Notes: generated by a model not told the origin, from the letters alone. 64,000 bases of DNA from CAVUNY01 sp963843535 (GCA_963843535.1 CAWJKU010000001.1:124001-188000); one strand, 5' to 3'. Counted from the first letter of the stretch, positions 8,313 to 17,646 are shown. Made by a program: numbers and translations.

Positions 8313-9206
8313 TCAAGGATATAGCAGCAAAATTGCCGCCAGAATCAGAATGGCGATCCCCACAACTACCAGGATGCGCCACGGAATACCGATTTCCTGG
8401 ACGACCGGACTGCCCTGCTCACGGCGCGACATGGATGGCCCCTGTGTAAAATCACTCGGCGGACGCATGGGAGAAACGCCTCCCCAGTCGCCCGCTGGCT
8501 CGAATTCCTCCTCTTCCAGATCATTTTCTTCATCCCCGTCATCTTCACCGGATTCGTATTCAACCTCCGAGAGGGGATCGTCGTCCTCCTCATCGGACCA
8601 CTCTTCATCGTCCTCAGGATTTGTATTCGCAGCCTGGATGATCTCAGCGGCCTTGTCGCCGAAATGCGCCTGCAAAACATCGCGCGCCGCACTTCGGGTG
8701 GAGGATTCTGCGCTGTGCAGGAACAGGTAGACCAGCATATCGGTGCTGCGGGTATCGCTGATGTGCTCCAGGGCGCGGATCGCTTTCTCGCGGATGACCG
8801 GGTTCGATTCCTGGCTCACAACCAGCAGCAGCCCGTCGATATCGGCATCGGTGAGAGAGCCGTCCCCGCGGGCGGCCGGGGGAAAATCTTCATCTTCGGG
8901 CGCGACCAGCCATTCGTCAATTTCCGGCGGCCCGTTCCGGTAGCTGGCAATGATCAGTTCGGACCGGCTGCCGTGCATCTGTGTTAATGCCTGGCGGGCG
9001 GCGGCCTGAACGGCAGTATCTGGGTCTTCCAGCAGCGAGCGGATCAGGCTTTCGGTGCCGTCTATATCGCCCATCTCACCCAGGGCGCGGGCGGCCTGGG
9101 CGCGCAGGCCGGCGTCGGCGGGTGAGCGCAGGGCCGCGACCAGTGCATTCAGATCGCGGTCGTCTAGCCTGGATCGAATGGCGGGCGAATAGTCTGGTTG
9201 ATTCAT
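8313..9206 (-). CDS. HEAT-repeat protein with acidic linker and C-terminal membrane anchor
   Basis: A 297-residue protein. Residues about 15-195 form HEAT-like alpha-helical repeats (LRAQAARALGEMGD, VIREKAIRALEHISD, STRSAARDVLQAHFG). Residues about 198-240 are extremely acidic (DDEEWSDEEDDD). A single hydrophobic helix (ILVVVGIAILILAAILLLYP) ends the protein, so it is a tail-anchored cytoplasmic scaffold. HEAT repeats bind partner proteins; no enzymatic motif is present and the partner is unknown. It starts 3 bases after the stop of the lipoprotein gene upstream, so the two are probably co-transcribed. Confidence 0.75.
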   Translation of the reverse strand: MNQPDYSPAIRSRLDDRDLNALVAALRSPADAGLRAQAARALGEMGDIDGTESLIRSLLEDPDTAVQAAARQALTQMHGSRSELIIASYRNGPPEIDEWLVAPEDEDFPPAARGDGSLTDADIDGLLLVVSQESNPVIREKAIRALEHISDTRSTDMLVYLFLHSAESSTRSAARDVLQAHFGDKAAEIIQAANTNPEDDEEWSDEEDDDPLSEVEYESGEDDGDEENDLEEEEFEPAGDWGGVSPMRPPSDFTQGPSMSRREQGSPVVQEIGIPWRILVVVGIAILILAAILLLYP

Positions 9207-9209
9207 AAA

Positions 9210-9839
9210 TTATTTGCTTTCTTGAATGGCTTCAATCATAAACTCAACTTTATAGGTTTGAATCGTAGCGGTTATTTGATAACAACCTGGCCTGGTGGTA
9301 ATTATACCGGTAGTGTTTCCGGAATAACCCTCCGGGATCGGGCTTAAATAATTCGATGAACTTGCATCCTGAATGGTGAAAACCTCGGTCGGCGTGTCAT
9401 TGAATAAAATGGTTTCGTTTCCATTACGATCATTCTCAATTCTGGACCCCTTAAAAAATAGTATCTTCCCATCGCCATCTATTTGCCTGCCGGTCACTTT
9501 TAATTCACCTGTAACGCTTTTATCAACAAACCATGCACCTTTTCCAAGGCTGCCTTCATATGGAGGTTGCAGGTTAGCTGGATACCATAGAACCTTTACG
9601 ATGGTTGTCCAGACGGGGTATCCTCCCATAACTGTAAAACCGGTCAATTTCTGAGTTTTGCTTGCCTTGCAAACAATATTCGTTGGAGCCGGTTGGGTGG
9701 TAGAGGTTGAATTAATAGCAGGCATTCCGGTGCAGCTTGAGAGGATTAACACTAAAAAAACCAGTAAAGGCAATTTTATGATCCGCTCTGAAAGGGTAAA
9801 CAAGAAACTGGCAACCGGTAAAGTGTCCTTTTCTTCCAT
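9210..9839 (-). CDS. Hypothetical lipoprotein
   Basis: A 209-residue protein with a lipoprotein-type signal: hydrophobic segment KLPLLVFLVLILSSC with Cys at about residue 36, followed by a Ser/Thr/Pro linker. The 18 residues before the hydrophobic core are long for a signal peptide, so the true start may be internal; the ATG at 9839 has no clear Shine-Dalgarno. The remainder looks like a beta-rich extracytoplasmic domain and I do not recognise a family. It is AT-richer and uses more Asn/Lys/Ile codons than its neighbours, a possible sign of acquisition. Confidence 0.55.
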   Translation of the reverse strand: MEEKDTLPVASFLFTLSERIIKLPLLVFLVLILSSCTGMPAINSTSTTQPAPTNIVCKASKTQKLTGFTVMGGYPVWTTIVKVLWYPANLQPPYEGSLGKGAWFVDKSVTGELKVTGRQIDGDGKILFFKGSRIENDRNGNETILFNDTPTEVFTIQDASSSNYLSPIPEGYSGNTTGIITTRPGCYQITATIQTYKVEFMIEAIQESK

Positions 9840-9879
9840 TTTGAATTCCGCTTAAAAAATAACCGATCAACATAATTTT

Positions 9880-12024
9880 TTACCCGATCTCAAACGCGCC
9901 CTGCAAGCCGCGCGTGCTGTCCGGCCCGACCCACACGTCAAACTTGCCGGCTTCCCAACCCCAGGTACCGTCAAAGCGGGTGAAAGACAGGTCGTCCGGC
10001 GCCAGGTGAAAGCGCACGCGTTGGGTTTCGCCCGGCTGCAGGCTCACGCGCTCGAAGCCCTTCAGCTCGCGCAGCGGGCGAGTGACCGAACCAACCCGGT
10101 CGCGCACGTAAAGCTGGACGATCTCCGTCCCGGCCCGTTCTCCGATATTGGTCACCTCGGCGCTGATCTCACCCCCGCTCGATTTCCAGGCTCCGGACTG
10201 CACGGTGAGCTGGCGGTAGTCGAACTGGGTGTAGCTCAGGCCAAAGCCAAAGGGGTACAGCGGGGCCAGCGGCAGGTCGATGTAGCCCACCGTATCTCGC
10301 CCCGTACCAGCCGGACGGCCTGTATTGCGACGGTTGTAATAGACCGGGATCTGACCGGTGCGGCGCGGAAAGCTCACCGGCAGCTTGCCGGAAGGTGCAG
10401 CCCGGCCGAAGAGCAGATCGGCCACAGCATACCCGCCTTCCACGCCCGGCTGCCAGGCATACAGCACGACTTTCGAAAGGGCGGCTTCGTGCCCGATCGC
10501 CAGCGGGCGCCCGGCAACTACCACCAATACCACCGGCACCCCCAGATCGTAAACGGCTTCGACCAGCTGGCGCTGGCCGGGCGGCAGGGTGAGGGTGGAG
10601 ATGCTGCTGGCTTCGCCGCTGCGCTGGGGGTGTTCGCCTACCACGAGCACAGCCAGGTCGGCGTGCTGAGCACTGTAGAGATCCCGGTCCACGTAACCAC
10701 TGGGCAGGCTGACCTCGCAGTCTCGCGGGGCGGCTTCCTTGATGGCCTGCGCGATAGAGGTGACGTCTTTGCCCTGCCCATCTAAGGTCCACGATCCGAA
10801 TAATTCAGACTGGGCATTGGCCAGCGGACCGAGCACGGCTACCCGCCGCAGGCTCTCCGCGGCGTAAGGCAGCAGTTTATCGTCGTTCTTGAGCAAGACG
10901 ATCGATTCTTGGGCGAAGCGCCGCGCCAGGGCGCGGTGTTCGGGCGTTATAATAACCCCTTCGGCGCGCCGCGGATCGACATACGGGCGTTCGAACAATC
11001 CTGCCAGGAACTTGACCCGCAGGATGCGCCGGGCGGCCTCATCAATTTCGGCTGGCGGCAGCTTGCCGCGGCTGACCAACCCGGCCAGATTTCGCAGGTA
11101 GACTCCAGAGATCATGTCTATGTCCACCCCGGCGGTGAGCGCCAGGGCGGCGGCTTCGTTTTCACCTTCCGCCACCCCGTGCCGGGTCAGTTCCAGCACT
11201 GAGTTCCAATCACTCACCACCAGCCCGTGAAAACCCCATTCTTCACGCAAGATCTCGGTCAGTAAAAACCGGTTGGCAGCTACCGGCACGCCGGCGAAAT
11301 CGTGAAAACCTGCCATCAAGGTGGCTACCCCGGCGTCAACCGCCGCGTGGAAGGGCGGCAGGTATAGGTCGCGCAAAGTGGCAATCGAAAAATCGCCGCG
11401 GTCGTAGTCGCGCCCGCCTTCCGCTGCGCCGTACCCGGCATAATGCTTGACGCAGGCCGCCAGGCGGTCTTCGGCCGAAAAATCATCCCCCTGGTAACCG
11501 CGTACCGCAGCCGCGGCCAGCACGCTTCCCAGGTAAGGGTCTTCGCCAAAACCTTCGGCGATGCGTCCCCAGCGCGGGTCGCGGGCAATATCCAGCATGG
11601 GGGTAAAGGTCCATTTTATCCCTTCCGCGGTCGCTTCCCGGGCGGCAACCTGGGCAGCCTGTCCGGCAAGAGCCGGGTCCCAGGCGGCAGCCTGCCCCAA
11701 CGGGATGGGGAAAACGGTGCGGTGCCCGTGGATCACGTCTCGAGCCAGCAGCAGTGGGATCCCCAGGCGAGAGCCCTCAACCGCTTCACGCTGGATTCGG
11801 TTGGCCATTTCTGCCCGGGCCGGCGCGGTGAGGTCCTTGCCCGCTAATGAGCTGCTGGCAAAGATCATCGAGCCCACCTCCCCCTGGCGGATGGGGGCGC
11901 GCTGGCCTTCGTCTAAAAACATGGTCTGGTTCATCTGGCCGATTTTTTCTTCCAGCGTCATCCGGCCAAGCAGTTCCTCGATCCGGCTTTCTACTTCTGT
12001 TTTCTTTAAAGACATTGCATCCAT
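9880..12024 (-). CDS. Glycoside hydrolase family 3 beta-glycosidase
   Basis: A 714-residue GH3 enzyme, start ATG 12024 with AAGGA 6 bases upstream. An N-terminal TIM-barrel domain carries the nucleophile Asp272 in VVSDWNS and substrate-binding segments such as KHYAGYG. It is followed by the alpha/beta sandwich domain (around VAVLGPLANAQSELFGSW) and a C-terminal fibronectin III-like domain (VTNIGERAGTEIVQLYV). No signal peptide is visible, so it acts in the cytoplasm on imported oligosaccharides or glycosides. It lies 50 bases downstream of the glycyl-radical enzyme on the same strand. This is an unusual pairing, suggesting that the radical enzyme acts on a sugar or an aglycone freed by this hydrolase. 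Confidence 0.93.
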   Translation of the reverse strand: MDAMSLKKTEVESRIEELLGRMTLEEKIGQMNQTMFLDEGQRAPIRQGEVGSMIFASSSLAGKDLTAPARAEMANRIQREAVEGSRLGIPLLLARDVIHGHRTVFPIPLGQAAAWDPALAGQAAQVAAREATAEGIKWTFTPMLDIARDPRWGRIAEGFGEDPYLGSVLAAAAVRGYQGDDFSAEDRLAACVKHYAGYGAAEGGRDYDRGDFSIATLRDLYLPPFHAAVDAGVATLMAGFHDFAGVPVAANRFLLTEILREEWGFHGLVVSDWNSVLELTRHGVAEGENEAAALALTAGVDIDMISGVYLRNLAGLVSRGKLPPAEIDEAARRILRVKFLAGLFERPYVDPRRAEGVIITPEHRALARRFAQESIVLLKNDDKLLPYAAESLRRVAVLGPLANAQSELFGSWTLDGQGKDVTSIAQAIKEAAPRDCEVSLPSGYVDRDLYSAQHADLAVLVVGEHPQRSGEASSISTLTLPPGQRQLVEAVYDLGVPVVLVVVAGRPLAIGHEAALSKVVLYAWQPGVEGGYAVADLLFGRAAPSGKLPVSFPRRTGQIPVYYNRRNTGRPAGTGRDTVGYIDLPLAPLYPFGFGLSYTQFDYRQLTVQSGAWKSSGGEISAEVTNIGERAGTEIVQLYVRDRVGSVTRPLRELKGFERVSLQPGETQRVRFHLAPDDLSFTRFDGTWGWEAGKFDVWVGPDSTRGLQGAFEIG

Positions 12025-12073
12025 GGATATTCCTTCGGGTTGGGTAAACGCAGGGTGCTCCGAAAAGGGCAGT

Positions 12074-14239
12074 TCAGGCTAACAGGCGGTCCACGATTTG
12101 CTGGCGGTACTCCGGAGACAAGGAATGGAAATAGGCGCTGTAGCCGGTCACGCGCACCATCAAGTCCGGGAATTTAGATGGGTCTTGATGGGCGGCGAGA
12201 ATCACTTCTTTGGAGACGATATTCAGGTTGATCAACGTCCCGCCCTGCTGGTTATGCGTGCGGATGAGCGATTCAAGCGCTTCCAGGCCGCCCAACTCTT
12301 TCAAGAGATGGGCGTCCATATCCAGCTGCAAGGGAGCCGAATTGCCCCAACCCGGTTGAACGGCAGCCACGGCATTGGCTTTGGCGGTGGGCGCAGCGCC
12401 CCCATCCGGCATGAAACCCGGGTCGGGGTTGGCGCTGTGCGACACCGGCATACCGCTGTGCCGTCCATTGGGGGTTGCGCCCAGGTCCGCGCCGTACCTG
12501 GCGATCCCGCCGTGAGAAAACAGGCCGGGCAGGATGGTAAAGCCCCTGGGTGTGGGCGTTCCCCGAACCTGGTCCGAGTACGCGCCGGCGACGAGTTTGG
12601 CCCATTCATCGGCGCGCATCCCGCCGGTGCCGAAGCGCGGGATATTCCTGAGCATCAGACGCACGCGCTCCGCATTCTGGAAATCACTACGCAGGTGTTG
12701 GGCCAGCTCTTCCCAGCCCAGACGTCCTTCCTGCACCACCCGCTGCTCGATCGCTGCCAGCGAATCGGCCACTACCGCCAGGCCGATCCCATCGGCGGTG
12801 AGGAAGTACAGGTCCACGCCGCCCGCCGACATATCCAGCCCGCGCTCAATCGGCCCATGGCTGAATAAATTGAGCACAATTTCGATCAGGTTGCCTGCCT
12901 GGCGTTCCATATGCCAGTCAAAGCCCTCTTTCAACACCCTGACCGAGACCGCCAGGTGTGCCAGGTAGCGCCGCCACAATTCTTCCATGCAGCGCGGCGC
13001 AGACGGGTCATCCACCAGCTCGTAAAATGCCAGCAGCAGCGGCTGGATCAGGCACTGGCGGGTTACGTCCTGGTGGCAGTACTCGATGCCCGGCAGAGCC
13101 GTCCAATTGCAGCCGACCTTGGCGCGCATCCGCGCCAGCTGAATAGGAACGCCGTTGCGGGCATAGCCTTCGTCCAGCCCTTTGGCGCACGAAATGCTCG
13201 GACCGGTGCCGTCCTGCAGGGTATAGACCAACGCCTGGCGCAGCAAATTGGGATCCAGACCGTCGTGCAGGCGGACCGCCAGGTTCGACGGCAGGCGCAC
13301 CCGATGTTGGGCTTCCAGAATAATGTAAGACATGCGGCTGGTCAGGTCGTGCCCGTCGGGGGCCGGCCCACCGATTTGTGAGTAATGGGTATCGTTGAAA
13401 AACAGGCTGGCGATAAACCAGATCGCCATCTCGTCGCTGACCAGGCCGGCTTCCAGGTCGCGTTCGTAGTAAGGGCGCAGCAGTTCGTCGAGCTGGCCGA
13501 GCGCGCCGCCCAGGAACCACATGCGGTCGACCGCCTGGAACCAGGCCAGAAATTGAACGGCTTCCCGCAAGGTGCGCGGGGCGCCTTCTACCAGGTGGGC
13601 GTTCAGCGCGGCGATCTCGAACAGGTTCTGACGAATTTCCGGATCGCGCTCCTCCCCGGCCATCTGGCGGGCCTTGACCACATGCCGGCGGATCCAGCCC
13701 TGGATGCCCAGCACAAGGTCCTCTTCCGCGTCGTAAAAATCGGTGTTCGCCGGGCGGTTGAGCTGGCGGTAATAGCGGATTTTTTCCAGCAGCCCGCCCC
13801 AACCCAGGTCCAGACCGATTTTCATATCCGGACCCATGTGGTTCATGGCCCCGATGCCGGTGCTCATAAAATGGTACTTTTCGTGGAGCGGCGCCAGGTG
13901 AACGGGTCGGTCTTCCGGTTTCCACCGGGTTTCGCGAAAACCGGGGATTTGCCCTACCCAGGCTCCGGCCAGGGCGCTGTGAGGGTGGATGTACACCGGA
14001 TGCACGTCCAGCCAGCGGCGGAAATTCTGCCCGATGCAGCGCGCCCCATAACTGCCGCCGTCGGGGTGATTGCTGATTTTCGTAAAAGGGATGGGATCAG
14101 GCCAGGGAATATCGCCGTGGTCGTCGACATCATGGAAACCGCCGGCGGTAATTTTGGCGCGATTAAATTCAAGCTTGGTTTTCGCCAGGGCTTCGATCCG
14201 CTGGCGGTAGCTAAAAACGGGTTCGGGGTTTACGGCCAT
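12074..14239 (-). CDS. Glycyl radical enzyme of unknown substrate (PFL superfamily)
   Basis: A 721-residue pyruvate formate-lyase superfamily enzyme. The glycyl-radical loop is RVTGYSAYFHSLSPEY with Gly699. The Cys loop reads VGCNWTALPG with Cys377, in place of the GCVEP of diol dehydratases and choline lyase or the CC of pyruvate formate-lyase. The acidic residue two places after Cys, needed by radical eliminases, is Trp here, so neither PFL nor a standard dehydratase activity is expected. The dedicated activase and a UroD-like gene lie immediately upstream, and a GH3 glycosidase is downstream. It acts in the cytoplasm and requires anoxia. The reaction is unknown; decarboxylation, C-C or C-O cleavage are all possible. 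Confidence 0.9.
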   Translation of the reverse strand: MAVNPEPVFSYRQRIEALAKTKLEFNRAKITAGGFHDVDDHGDIPWPDPIPFTKISNHPDGGSYGARCIGQNFRRWLDVHPVYIHPHSALAGAWVGQIPGFRETRWKPEDRPVHLAPLHEKYHFMSTGIGAMNHMGPDMKIGLDLGWGGLLEKIRYYRQLNRPANTDFYDAEEDLVLGIQGWIRRHVVKARQMAGEERDPEIRQNLFEIAALNAHLVEGAPRTLREAVQFLAWFQAVDRMWFLGGALGQLDELLRPYYERDLEAGLVSDEMAIWFIASLFFNDTHYSQIGGPAPDGHDLTSRMSYIILEAQHRVRLPSNLAVRLHDGLDPNLLRQALVYTLQDGTGPSISCAKGLDEGYARNGVPIQLARMRAKVGCNWTALPGIEYCHQDVTRQCLIQPLLLAFYELVDDPSAPRCMEELWRRYLAHLAVSVRVLKEGFDWHMERQAGNLIEIVLNLFSHGPIERGLDMSAGGVDLYFLTADGIGLAVVADSLAAIEQRVVQEGRLGWEELAQHLRSDFQNAERVRLMLRNIPRFGTGGMRADEWAKLVAGAYSDQVRGTPTPRGFTILPGLFSHGGIARYGADLGATPNGRHSGMPVSHSANPDPGFMPDGGAAPTAKANAVAAVQPGWGNSAPLQLDMDAHLLKELGGLEALESLIRTHNQQGGTLINLNIVSKEVILAAHQDPSKFPDLMVRVTGYSAYFHSLSPEYRQQIVDRLLA

Positions 14240-14259
14240 GCAATGCTCCTGAGGGAAGA

Positions 14260-15249
14260 TCAGCGGGCTTTCCAGGGGTCAGCGCGGAGAAAGGCCTCGA
14301 GCATAATTTTTTTTGTCTCGAGGGGAACGCCGATGGCGCGGCCATCGCCGTAATCAGACAGGACAAAACCGCCCTGCGGGGTGGCCCATTCCTGGAGCAG
14401 CAAACTGGCTTCATCCGCGATCTCCCCCGGGCTTTTAAATGGCAGGGTATGTTGAATATCGCACAACGATTCAAAACACAACCTGCCGCGGAACTGTTTG
14501 CCGACCGCGGAGATATCCAGCGCGCGTGGCTGCTGCAAATTGACCACGTTCACCCCGGCCTCGATCAGGTCTCCCAGAATGGCGTTGACCTTGCCGCAAG
14601 AATGCATCCAGACATGCCACCCGGCAGCGTGGATGGCGGCGAACAGGCGGGTGTAGCGCGGCTTGAAAAAATCACGCCAGAGCTCGGGCCGGATAATTAA
14701 TGCCTGTTGGGTGCCCCAATCGTCGGTGAAATTGAAGCCGTGAATCATCCCTGGGAAGCGGTGCGAGATATTGTCAATGATCGCCAGGTCAAAATCCATA
14801 ATACGATCCGCCAGCATTTCCACGCGCTCCCGTTCAAGGATAAGGTCGGTCAGGGTATTCTCAAAGCCGTGCAAGGAATGCATGCGCTCGAACAGCAGCA
14901 TGAAAATGCTGGTCATGACATATTTGCCAGCGCTGCCCGCGAAACGTCCTTCCATGCCGGTGTAAAAGGCCGGGTGGTCGGGGTCGGGCCAGCGGTAATG
15001 GTCCAGGCTGCGCCAATCCTCCAGCGGATGCCCCTTTACCTGGCCCATATTGGCGGTAGTGGACGAACGCTCCCAGGTGCAGCCCCATTCATCCAAGGTG
15101 CGCAGCCTGGAATGGTCGCCTGTGCCGATCTGGTTCCAGTCGACGTCGTGGACATCGCTTATCCCGAGTGAATTAAAGCGGGTGGGCAGGCGGTCGGGGG
15201 TTTGAAATTCGACCGCGCGCCGGACAACTTCATAAGATGACATTGCCAT
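14260..15249 (-). CDS. UroD-like (uroporphyrinogen decarboxylase/methyltransferase family) protein
   Basis: A 329-residue TIM-barrel protein of the UroD/MtaA/CmuA superfamily. The motif HSCGKV near residue 218 matches the His-x-Cys zinc site of the corrinoid and CoM methyltransferases rather than haem-pathway UroD, and another Cys follows in ESLCDIQ. The start at 15249 has GGAGG 11 bases upstream; it is 2 bases from the stop of the activase and 20 from the glycyl-radical enzyme, so all three form one operon. No corrinoid protein is present nearby. Its job is unknown; possibilities are methyl transfer from the substrate or product of the radical enzyme, or an isomerase-like role. Confidence 0.85.
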   Translation of the reverse strand: MAMSSYEVVRRAVEFQTPDRLPTRFNSLGISDVHDVDWNQIGTGDHSRLRTLDEWGCTWERSSTTANMGQVKGHPLEDWRSLDHYRWPDPDHPAFYTGMEGRFAGSAGKYVMTSIFMLLFERMHSLHGFENTLTDLILERERVEMLADRIMDFDLAIIDNISHRFPGMIHGFNFTDDWGTQQALIIRPELWRDFFKPRYTRLFAAIHAAGWHVWMHSCGKVNAILGDLIEAGVNVVNLQQPRALDISAVGKQFRGRLCFESLCDIQHTLPFKSPGEIADEASLLLQEWATPQGGFVLSDYGDGRAIGVPLETKKIMLEAFLRADPWKAR

Positions 15250-15251
15250 GG

Positions 15252-16151
15252 TTAAATCATCCTCCTGGCTGGCAAATGATGGTTTTCCAGGATATTGACC
15301 AATGCATCCATTTGACTTTCGGAGGGGGGTTTGAGCAGCTGTCCGGGGTATTCCAATCCCAGGCTCTCATATTTCCCCGCTCCCAGGTGATGGAACGGCA
15401 GCAGATCTACCTGTTCGATCCCAGGCAGATCTGATAAGAACTCAGCGATCCTGCCGATCTCCTGCGGGGTGTCGTTCACCCCGGGGATCACCGGCACCCT
15501 CACCCAGACCCGGGCCCGCCCATCGCCAAGTTTGCACAAGTTCTCTAAAATACGGCGGTTGCTCACCCCGGTGGCCTCACGATGGTGTTGTTCATCCATC
15601 ACTTTGATATCATACAGGAAAAGGTCTGTGATGGGCAAGGCCGCTTCGATCCAGTCGTATGGGAGGTTGCCGGCGGTGTCGACTGCGGTATGCAGCCCGG
15701 CGCGTTTGCTCGCACGCAGCAGTTCGAGCAAGAATTCTTGCTGTAAGAAGGGCTCACCGCCAGAGAAAGTGACGCCGCCCCCAGAATCGTTGTAGTAGTC
15801 GCGGTCGCGGTGCACTTCAGTCATGACCTCGTCGACCGTCATCTCCCTGGCGGGCATGACCAGTGCCCGGGCAAAGCACTCATCCACGCATTTACCGCAG
15901 GCCTGGCACAGCTCCCGGTGAAAGAAACGCCGGTTGGCTTCAAGTTGCTGCGCACCTTCAGGGCAGGCAGCGACGCACAGCCCGCACAAGATGCATCTAT
16001 CCGGAAAAAACTGGACTATCGGTTGGGTAGGATTGGATTCGGGATTGTGGCACCAGGAACAGCGCAGATTGCAGCCCTGCAGGAACACTGTAGTGCGGAT
16101 GCCTGGGCCGTCGTGGATCGAAAAGCGCTGGATGTTGAATACTAATCCCAT
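15252..16151 (-). CDS. Glycyl-radical enzyme activating enzyme (radical SAM)
   Basis: A 299-residue radical-SAM activase. The SAM cluster motif CNLRCSWC is at Cys27/31/34, near the family start (FNIQRFSIHDGPGIRT). Two ferredoxin-like 4Fe-4S motifs follow (CILCGLCVAACPEGA and CQACGKCVDECF, about residues 53-95). This is the layout of activases for dehydratase/decarboxylase-type glycyl-radical enzymes, not the cluster-poor PFL activase. TFSGGEP is the GGE SAM-binding motif. It is the first gene of the operon and installs the glycyl radical on Gly699 of the enzyme two genes downstream. Confidence 0.93.
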   Translation of the reverse strand: MGLVFNIQRFSIHDGPGIRTTVFLQGCNLRCSWCHNPESNPTQPIVQFFPDRCILCGLCVAACPEGAQQLEANRRFFHRELCQACGKCVDECFARALVMPAREMTVDEVMTEVHRDRDYYNDSGGGVTFSGGEPFLQQEFLLELLRASKRAGLHTAVDTAGNLPYDWIEAALPITDLFLYDIKVMDEQHHREATGVSNRRILENLCKLGDGRARVWVRVPVIPGVNDTPQEIGRIAEFLSDLPGIEQVDLLPFHHLGAGKYESLGLEYPGQLLKPPSESQMDALVNILENHHLPARRMI

Positions 16152-16168
16152 GGATATGATATTACAAC

Positions 16169-16345
16169 TTTTTTGATGAATCTGTCATTGCGAGCCCCGA
16201 AGGGGCGTGGCAATCTTCTTATCGAGAGATTGCTTCGCTTCGCTCGCAATGACGGTTCCCCATTCGCCGAAGGCGCGCTTCGCGTGCCTGGCCCGCGCCA
16301 GCCCTGGCCCAAGGGTGCCTGGGCCCAAGGGCGCGACCAACTTAT
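16169..16345 (+). repeat. Dispersed intergenic repeat, copy A
   Basis: A non-coding spacer upstream of the glycyl-radical operon. The left part (TTTTTTGATGAATCTGTCAT onward, containing GGCGTGGCAATCT and AGATTGCTTCG) forms an imperfect hairpin. The right part holds CCAGCCCTGGCCC and CCTGGGCCC. Related copies occur at 30908-30990 (inverted, left part) and 61655-61768 (left edge and right part). Confidence 0.6.
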
Positions 16346-17646
16346 GATATGGATCCCGCAAGAATCTTGCGCGCCTTTCGACTGCGCAGCCCCAGCCAGC
16401 CGATCTGGAAAACGCTCGCCGCCAATGAAGCCGCTGTGACCAGGAACAGGCCGTTCGTTTTGACAACCGCGCTGCTTGCCGCCAGGACGAGTGAAAACGT
16501 CCCCAGGTAAACCAGCATCCCCTCCGTGATTGCACGGGTTTTACGGGTGTTCAAAATGACCCCGGAAAACCATGCTCCCAGCGGAGCCAGGATTCCTAGG
16601 GGCACGAGCAGCCAGAAAGCCTGGCTGGCGACCTGGACCGCCTCCGCTTCCAGGCCGGAGACTTTGCCAAACCAGGTTTGGGCCAGGGGGGTGGCGGCAA
16701 TCAGCACCATGAACGCTGTTTCGATCAACCCAACCGCCATGATGAACTGGACCAGAGGCTTGCGCGAGCCTTGGCGGTCGATCAAGGCATTAACCACTTC
16801 GTTTAGCGCCGAGGCCGGCGTGATCAACAGCCAAGAAAACGAGGTAATCACCGGCCAGACGGCCAGGGCGGTGATCGGGTCTGGCAGACGGCTCAGCGCG
16901 GCACTGCCAATCGGCCGCACCATCATATTGAGCAGGGGGGTCAGCGCCAGCGGCAGGTACACCAAGAACATCTCTTTCAGATGGGTGGGTTGGGCCAGTT
17001 CCGGGTGGGTGCGCACTTCATTCCGCAGAACGGGTTTTACCCGCCATCCCACATACACGGCGTCGGTGATGACCCCAGCGACCATCATCAAGGTGGCCAA
17101 AACGGCGCCGGGCACGGCCGCGGTGATGTATCCTACCGCGAGAACCAGGGCGTCCGCCAGGAAACGGGTGAACGTGCCCTGGGTGACGATCCCGGCATGG
17201 TTGAAGCGGATCAGCACCCCCTGGTGAAAACGACGATATCCCACGGCAAAAGCCCAGGGCACGCCCACCATCAGGCTGATACGGGCCGGTTCGACGATCT
17301 CCGGAGGCGCGCCGATGACGTAGCGCACCAGCAAATCGTACACCGGGGTAAAAGCCACCAGCAGGTAGACCAGCGTGCTGGCGATCCCCATATAGAACAT
17401 CAAGCGCCGGCCTGCCAGGAAAGACCCCCAGTCGCGGCTCAGGGATGTGGAAAGTGAAAGCAGCGACAGCAGCGGGGCCTGGATTAAGCCGTTGATAGCA
17501 AAAGCCACGCTGCCGTAAGCCGCCAGGTTGATTTCGGGATTGGCCATGCGGGCCACCACAGCTGCCAGCGCCGAAGGTTCAGCAGACATTAACAGCCAGC
17601 TCAACGCCAGCGGCCACCAGGTGCGCAAGACCTGCCGTAAAGTCAT
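16342..17646 (-). CDS. MATE-like polytopic membrane transporter
   Basis: A 434-residue membrane protein with about 12 hydrophobic helices in two similar halves, like the MATE/MOP exporter superfamily. It resembles hypothetical antiporters of Chloroflexota and the ANK-like group more than classical NorM. No signal peptide or soluble domain is present. The substrate could be an organic cation, a lipid-linked sugar or another small molecule. It sits between the glycyl-radical operon and an 840-residue unrecognised protein on the same strand, with an 82-base gap to the latter, so co-transcription is possible. Function is inferred from topology only. Confidence 0.6.
   Translation of the reverse strand: MTLRQVLRTWWPLALSWLLMSAEPSALAAVVARMANPEINLAAYGSVAFAINGLIQAPLLSLLSLSTSLSRDWGSFLAGRRLMFYMGIASTLVYLLVAFTPVYDLLVRYVIGAPPEIVEPARISLMVGVPWAFAVGYRRFHQGVLIRFNHAGIVTQGTFTRFLADALVLAVGYITAAVPGAVLATLMMVAGVITDAVYVGWRVKPVLRNEVRTHPELAQPTHLKEMFLVYLPLALTPLLNMMVRPIGSAALSRLPDPITALAVWPVITSFSWLLITPASALNEVVNALIDRQGSRKPLVQFIMAVGLIETAFMVLIAATPLAQTWFGKVSGLEAEAVQVASQAFWLLVPLGILAPLGAWFSGVILNTRKTRAITEGMLVYLGTFSLVLAASSAVVKTNGLFLVTAASLAASVFQIGWLGLRSRKARKILAGSIS

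Noticed and set aside
7994..8449. 151-codon open frame on the plus strand over the spacer between the HAD and HEAT-repeat genes
   Set aside because: It reads through the composite repeat and then through the antisense of the HEAT-repeat gene; no domain, no ribosome-binding site.
13008..13925. 305-codon frame inside the glycyl-radical enzyme gene
   Set aside because: Same strand, other phase. It is a GC-rich shadow with extreme Arg/Gly/Pro content; the glycyl-radical frame carries the conserved motifs.
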